Assembly: GCA_023408315.1 (NCBI GenBank)
Contig: JAEYKI010000004.1
Span: 78,228-142,227, forward strand
Direction: 5' to 3'
DNA: 64,000 nucleotides
Source of the DNA: Bacillota bacterium
GTDB lineage: Bacteria > Bacillota > Clostridia > Christensenellales > Christensenellaceae
The translations under genes were made by a program, and so were the position numbers. Below the pieces are notes generated by a model, which worked only from the letters and a program-made list of their open reading frames with translations, had not been told where the DNA came from and did no database searches. Shown piece by piece: positions 59,927 to 64,000 of the stretch. Within the stretch, counting starts at the first letter, position 1. Each line of letters opens with the position of its first letter.

Positions 59927-60328
59927 ATGTTTGTTTACGACCTGCCCACCTATAAACGGTGCACATTGATTAATATTACGCGCTCTGTGCGGGATGCGGT
60001 GCAAAAAAGCGGCATTGCAGAGGGCCTTGCAACCGTATATTGCCCGCACACAACGGCCGGCATTACTATCAATGAAAATGCGGACCCGGACGTGACCGCG
60101 GATATTCTGGCCGCGCTGGAGAAAATGGTTCCGGATATGGACTATGCGCATATTGAAGGGAATTCCCCGGCGCATATTAAAACGCTGATGACCGGGAGCA
60201 GCGCAGCAGTTCCGGTCTCTGGGGGAAGCCTTGCGCTGGGGCGCTGGCAGTGCGTTTATTTTTGCGAGTATGACGGGCCGAGGGACAGGAAATTTTATGT
60301 GCAGGTTGTGGGGACTGCACACGAATAA
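59927..60328 (+). CDS. YjbQ/UPF0047 family protein
   Basis: The 133-residue protein has the UPF0047 motifs CPHTTAGITINENADPDV near 43-60, HIEGNSPAHIK, and GRWQCVYFCEYDGPRDRKF, kept as GRWQCVYFCE and DGPRDRKF. YjbQ of E. coli shows thiamine-phosphate synthase activity in vitro; the physiological role is unsure. ATG 59927 has AAAGG nine bases upstream, while ATG 59918 has no room for one. It follows rex by 12 bases and ends the operon. Confidence 0.9.
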   Translation: MFVYDLPTYKRCTLINITRSVRDAVQKSGIAEGLATVYCPHTTAGITINENADPDVTADILAALEKMVPDMDYAHIEGNSPAHIKTLMTGSSAAVPVSGGSLALGRWQCVYFCEYDGPRDRKFYVQVVGTAHE

Positions 60329-60387
60329 AATGTTTTTTCTATTATAATAATAAGACTGCCGGCATCCTGAAGCGGGCGATTTGCCTG

Positions 60388-60416
60388 TTTACAATCCGGA
60401 GTATGTAGTTTATCAT
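60388..60416 (+). promoter_or_regulatory. possible promoter for the VanW genes with adjacent palindrome
   Basis: TTTACA, 17 bases, TATCAT. It overlaps the perfect palindrome ATCATTATAATGAT (60412-60425), which may be an operator. Confidence 0.45.
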
Positions 60417-60454
60417 TATAATGATATGGATTTTTTGGAAAGGAATATGCGTTG

Positions 60455-61948
60455 ATGTCTGAAAAGGTGGGGAACCGAAAAGCAGCTAAGGCAACATTTG
60501 TTGTAATGATGGTTGCTCTTATTTGTGTTTCGGTATATATTGCGTTTTTGTTTGTGTCTGGAATCAAATCTGCCGACGTGGGGCCGGAAGAACTGATTGT
60601 GGATACCGGTGTGGTCTACAAGGGGGTTTCTTCCCTGGGTGTTGATCTTACGGGTACGCAAAGAGGGCAGGTGCCCCAGGCATTGAATGACGCAGCCCAA
60701 AAAATTCTGGATTCCATTCGGCTGGATGTTGCCGTACAAGACAAGACCATAACGCTCTTTGCCCAGGACGTGGGAGCCAAGATTGACACAGAAGGGCTTT
60801 TGAGCAGCGCTTATGCGGTGGGACGGGAAGAGAACTTTGGCGCGCGCGAACAAAGCATCAGCCAGGCAATGGCGAAGGGTGCGGATATTCCTTACCAGAT
60901 TACCTACGACCAGGCCAAGCTGGAACAGGCTGTGCGCGATAAAACGGCACCGCTGAATCTTGCCGCTAAAGATGCTGAGGTAAAGATTGACAAGACCCAG
61001 GACGAAGCCAACCTGATGTGCGACATGACGCTTGCCATTGAGCCGGAGACAACCGGAGTGGACATTAATTATGATTCGCTTTTGGCTGCGCTGAATACCA
61101 AGATACAGGGCAAGGAATGCTTTGGCGGCGATGCTGTAAAGGCGGACGTGACGATTACCGCACCAAAGGTAACGGCCGAGCAGCTCTCCCGGGATTACCA
61201 GAAGATTGGCACCTATAAAACAAGTTACAAGACTTCCGCTTACGGCAGAAGATATAATATATGGAAGATGTCCACCATTATCAACGGATACACCGTGCAG
61301 CCGGGAGAGACGTTTGACATCAACGCCCTGGCGGGCCCAAGAACAACGTCCCGCGGGTGGGACCTTGCGCCCGGCATTGAAAGCGGCCAATATGTGACAC
61401 AAGCCGGCGGCGGCATCTGCCAGACAAATTCCACGCTGTACAACGCCGTGCTGCGCGCGGACCTGGAGATTGTGGACCGCACGCACCATTCCTGGCCTCT
61501 GGATTATATCCCGGCCGGGCTTGACGCGACAATATCCACCGGGGCGCCTAACTTTCAGTTTAAAAACACGCTTACCACCCCTGTTATTATTTGTGTGACA
61601 TGCGACGGAAAGGCGAAAACAATAGAGGTGAGCATTTACCGCTCCGCCATGGACTACAAACTGGATTTTACATCCGACGTAATCAGCCGGAGCTACAGCG
61701 GCGGGTCTAAAACGCAGTACGATCCTTCCATGAAGCCGGGAACCAGCAAAACGCTGCAGGGCGCGCATCCCAAGGTGGTTGTGAACGTATACAAGCATGT
61801 GTATGATCTTGATGGAAAAGAAACGCAGGAGCCGGCTTTGTTCTACCAGGATGTTTATAAAGCGACGCCTGCCATTGTGGCGGTTGGCCCCAACCCGGAC
61901 GGCAGCGCCCCGGCGGGAGTACCGCTGGTTCCCTCTCCGCAGACCTGA
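60455..61948 (+). CDS. VanW-domain membrane-anchored protein 1
   Basis: 497 residues. A basic start is followed by one membrane anchor (about 13-36), so most of the protein is outside. It has a peptidoglycan-binding-like region (about 60-230) and a C-terminal VanW domain (YNIWKMSTIINGYTVQPGE, then GPRTTSRGWDLAPGIESGQY and GGGICQTNSTLYNAVLRA). VanW is found with some vancomycin-resistance clusters, and in many Firmicutes as wall-associated proteins of unknown role; no van genes are present here. AAGGA precedes TTG 60452/ATG 60455. Confidence 0.85.
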   Translation: MSEKVGNRKAAKATFVVMMVALICVSVYIAFLFVSGIKSADVGPEELIVDTGVVYKGVSSLGVDLTGTQRGQVPQALNDAAQKILDSIRLDVAVQDKTITLFAQDVGAKIDTEGLLSSAYAVGREENFGAREQSISQAMAKGADIPYQITYDQAKLEQAVRDKTAPLNLAAKDAEVKIDKTQDEANLMCDMTLAIEPETTGVDINYDSLLAALNTKIQGKECFGGDAVKADVTITAPKVTAEQLSRDYQKIGTYKTSYKTSAYGRRYNIWKMSTIINGYTVQPGETFDINALAGPRTTSRGWDLAPGIESGQYVTQAGGGICQTNSTLYNAVLRADLEIVDRTHHSWPLDYIPAGLDATISTGAPNFQFKNTLTTPVIICVTCDGKAKTIEVSIYRSAMDYKLDFTSDVISRSYSGGSKTQYDPSMKPGTSKTLQGAHPKVVVNVYKHVYDLDGKETQEPALFYQDVYKATPAIVAVGPNPDGSAPAGVPLVPSPQT

Positions 61949-61998
61949 GGCAGGGCTGCAAATATGTGATTATTTTTTAAATATATAGGGAGAACTGC

Positions 61999-63678
61999 AT
62001 GAGACAATACCGGCCCCAGAAGCGTAGGCCCAGAAACGGACGCTTCAACAGGAACACTTTAATGGCTATCTGTGGCATTGCCGCGGCGGTCATTATTGTT
62101 ATTATTATAGTCAATTCTGTAGGCAATGCCCCCAAACAGGCAGACCCCACCAGTGTTTTTGCGAGCAACGTGACGGTGGACGGCGTTTCTGTAGGCGGGA
62201 TGACGACCGCGGAGGCAAAAACGGCGTTAGAACCCAAGATGGACGAACTGCTGTCCCGCACGGTTGTACAGATAAAAGTGCCGGCGATTCATAAAGACAG
62301 CAGCGAAGATGCAGACAAACAGGACGGAAAGGCGAGCGCGTCGCCTTCCAAGTCTGATTCGGCGTCCAAGGAAAAGTCCTCAGCTTCCGCTGAAGCCTCC
62401 GCTTCTCCTTTGGCAGCGTCCGCCAATTCGGATACGTACACCGTGACAGCCCAGAGCAACGTGGTGCAGTATACCGCCAGCCAGCTGGGCATCAACCTGG
62501 ATGTGGACGGGGCCCTGAAGCAGGCGATGGATTACAGCCTGAGCGGCAAAGCGCCCAAAAAAGACAGCGACGGCGCTCCGGAGATGGATTTTACAATGCT
62601 GTATACCATTGACCAATCGGTTTTAACCGCGCAAATTGAAAAAGACGCGGCTTCCTGGACAAAACCGGCGCAGGACGCAGGGTATTCCCTGGATACCGCA
62701 AAGGATGAAAGCAAGCTGACCACCAGCGCAAAGCCGGTAAAGCATGACGGCGTGGAAGGGACACAGGTGGATACGGCGGCATTGGCCCAAAGCATCAGCG
62801 GCATGGTGGAATCCCAGTCGTTTACGCTTGTTGAGGCACCCGTTGTGACATTGCAGCCCAAGACGGCCTCCAGTGATTTAAAAGAGTATTCTGTAATTGG
62901 CGGATATCAGACAAAATATGACACCTCTCCTTCCAACCGGGCGGAACGGATGTACAACATCTGGAAAATCAGTTCTATTTTAAACGGAACGGTGATTCAG
63001 CCGGGAGAGACGATTTCAATTAATAAAATTGTCGGGCCCAGGACCACGGAGGGCGGCTGGCAGCTTGCCCCCGGCATTGAAAACGGGCAATACACCGATC
63101 AGCCGGGCGGCGGTATTTGCCAGGTTTCTTCTACGATTTATAATGCCGTAATACGTGCTGAACTGAAAATTGTGGATCAGACGCACCATACCTATCCGTC
63201 TGCATATGTACCGCGGGGACTGGACGCCACCATATCCACAGATGCGCCTGATTTGAAGATTAAGAATGACAAGGATTATCCCGTGCTGATAGCCATTAAC
63301 TGCAATGTTCCCAACCGAACCGTACAGGTAAATATTTATGGGGTGGAGACAAGAGATTATACGCTTAACTTTGTAAGCCAGGATAAGCAAACCATCCCGC
63401 CCACAGCCGATACATATGCGGAGGACGCCACGGTTCCGCCAGGGCCGCCTGTGCAGAAGATGGCTTCGCATACCGGGTATGTTACGGAAGTCTACAAGAT
63501 ATGGCTGAAGGACGGCAAGGAGTACGACCGCGAGCTGTTTGATACGGCCACCTATAAGCCCAGCGGCGCGGTGTGGGGATACAACCCCACAACGCCCCCC
63601 ACTGAGCAACTGGCGGCGGCTTCTGCTGCCGCTGCAGCTGCTGCCTCGGCGGCTGCCGCAGCAAGCGCCTCCAATTGA
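61999..63678 (+). CDS. VanW-domain membrane-anchored protein 2
   Basis: 559 residues, a paralogue of the preceding gene. It has a very basic cytoplasmic N-terminus, one membrane anchor (about 22-40), a Ser/Lys/Ala-rich linker (about 95-140), a peptidoglycan-binding-like region with GVSVGGMTTAEA, and a VanW domain (MYNIWKISSILNGTVIQPGE, WQLAPGIENGQY, GGGICQVSSTIYNAV). It ends in a striking Ala/Ser tail. The gap from the first VanW gene is 50 bases with AGGGAG before ATG 61999, so both are probably one operon. Two terminators follow before tuf. Confidence 0.85.
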   Translation: MRQYRPQKRRPRNGRFNRNTLMAICGIAAAVIIVIIIVNSVGNAPKQADPTSVFASNVTVDGVSVGGMTTAEAKTALEPKMDELLSRTVVQIKVPAIHKDSSEDADKQDGKASASPSKSDSASKEKSSASAEASASPLAASANSDTYTVTAQSNVVQYTASQLGINLDVDGALKQAMDYSLSGKAPKKDSDGAPEMDFTMLYTIDQSVLTAQIEKDAASWTKPAQDAGYSLDTAKDESKLTTSAKPVKHDGVEGTQVDTAALAQSISGMVESQSFTLVEAPVVTLQPKTASSDLKEYSVIGGYQTKYDTSPSNRAERMYNIWKISSILNGTVIQPGETISINKIVGPRTTEGGWQLAPGIENGQYTDQPGGGICQVSSTIYNAVIRAELKIVDQTHHTYPSAYVPRGLDATISTDAPDLKIKNDKDYPVLIAINCNVPNRTVQVNIYGVETRDYTLNFVSQDKQTIPPTADTYAEDATVPPGPPVQKMASHTGYVTEVYKIWLKDGKEYDRELFDTATYKPSGAVWGYNPTTPPTEQLAAASAAAAAAASAAAAASASN

Positions 63679-63703
63679 GGCGGCCCTGCCAAAGTATTCA
63701 GCA

Positions 63704-63735
63704 AGCCCTTTGCCTATTGGCAGAGGGCTTTTTTT
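63704..63735 (+). terminator. strong terminator after VanW genes
   Basis: AGCCCTTTGCC pairs fully with GGCAGAGGGCT (one G-U pair) around TATT, followed by T6. Confidence 0.9.
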
Positions 63736-63743
63736 GCATTTGG

Positions 63744-63772
63744 CAGCCCATATGCTTTTGGGCTGTTTTTTT
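63744..63772 (+). terminator. second tandem terminator before tuf
   Basis: CAGCCC and GGGCTG form a stem with a ten-base loop, followed by T7. Confidence 0.75.
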
Positions 63773-63794
63773 GCATACACATCTATTTTTAATA

Positions 63795-63823
63795 TTGACA
63801 AATAAAGATGCGCATTTTAAAAT
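63795..63823 (+). promoter_or_regulatory. strong sigma-A promoter of tuf
   Basis: Perfect TTGACA, 17 bases, TAAAAT, about 50 bases before the tuf ATG. Confidence 0.8.
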
Positions 63824-63874
63824 GTTGTAGTATGGCGATAGTTTAGAAAAGCCTATTTTAAGGAGGAAAGAAGA

Positions 63875-64000
63875 ATGGCTAAGGCAAAATTTGATAGAAG
63901 CAAGCCGCATGTTAACATAGGAACGATCGGACATGTAGACCATGGTAAAACGACGCTCACAGCGGCAATAACGGCAGTGCTGGCCAAATCGGGCAAAGCA
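63875..64000 (+). CDS. tuf: elongation factor Tu, N-terminal part (3' end outside window)
   Basis: The first 42 residues are visible, with the canonical EF-Tu start: MAKAKFDRSKPHVN, the P-loop GHVDHGKTTLT and AAITAVLAK. EF-Tu brings aminoacyl-tRNA to the ribosome. AAGGAGG lies upstream of ATG 63875. It has its own promoter and follows two terminators, so it is not part of the usual rpsL-rpsG-fusA-tuf operon here. Confidence 0.97.
   Translation, partial: MAKAKFDRSKPHVNIGTIGHVDHGKTTLTAAITAVLAKSGKA

Noticed and set aside
60455..63678. Vancomycin-resistance cluster suggested by VanW domains
   Set aside because: No VanH/A/X/Y/R/S-like genes are nearby; VanW domains are common in susceptible Firmicutes.
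1..64000. CRISPR arrays, tRNA/rRNA genes, IS elements, prophage
   Set aside because: No regularly spaced direct repeats, no recognisable RNA genes, and no transposase or phage structural genes were seen.

Overview
The window is a 64-kb chromosomal stretch of a motile, endospore-forming Bacillota, most likely a member of Clostridia. The evidence is a full-length SpoIIE, a Bacillus/Clostridium-style flagellar set (FliY with CheC domains, CheC, CheD, FliW-CsrA, a YviE-like protein, YaaR, a YlqH-like FlhB tail), a Rex-linked aconitase, TTG/GTG starts behind strong Shine-Dalgarno sites, and sigma-A and sigma-28 type promoters. No rRNA, tRNA, CRISPR array, prophage or insertion sequence was recognised.

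Region 1 (1-10.5 kb) is the late flagellar block: flgN (partial), flgK, flgL, a YviE-like gene, fliW, csrA and a comFB-like gene, then two large glycosyltransferases and, on the minus strand, flagellin. The flagellin gene has a good sigma-28 promoter and a leader hairpin that places the Shine-Dalgarno GGA motifs in the loop, which suits translational control by the CsrA/FliW pair encoded a few kb away.

Region 2 (10.5-27.3 kb) is a chemotaxis and basal-body operon: cheC-cheD-cheY-cheA-fliF-fliG-fliH-fliI-fliJ-(MotE-like)-fliK-flgD-flgE-fliL-fliM-fliY-cheB. The genes flgB, flgC, fliE, motA, motB, cheW and the export-gate genes are not in the window. Region 3 (27.2-35.8 kb) holds accessory flagellar genes: an FlhB-tail protein and a second FliK-like protein (minus), and a probable cysteine-type cell-wall hydrolase, fliD, fliS, a FliT-like gene, yaaR-like, cheR and a lytic transglycosylase (plus). 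A divergent pair of sigma-28 promoters lies between the two groups.

Region 4 (36-48 kb) is metabolic and regulatory: a GcvH-like protein that lacks the lipoylated lysine, a ROK regulator, a rhodanese, citrate synthase (minus), a DeoR regulator divergent from two zinc dehydrogenases and a pentulose-phosphate-epimerase-like gene, a DUF975 membrane protein, a class II ketose-bisphosphate aldolase, cardiolipin synthase and a YkuE-like phosphoesterase. The dehydrogenases, epimerase and aldolase suggest use of a polyol or a rare sugar, but no transporter is present here.

Region 5 (48.5-64 kb) is spoIIE-tilS-hpt-ftsH (an order familiar in Firmicutes), a PHP phosphoesterase, a diverged PRPP-synthetase-like gene, a small unknown gene, an aconitase-rex-yjbQ operon, two VanW-domain proteins and the start of tuf. 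Citrate synthase and aconitase give the first steps of the oxidative TCA branch, and Rex next to aconitase suggests redox control. All functions are inferred from sequence by eye; no database search was run.
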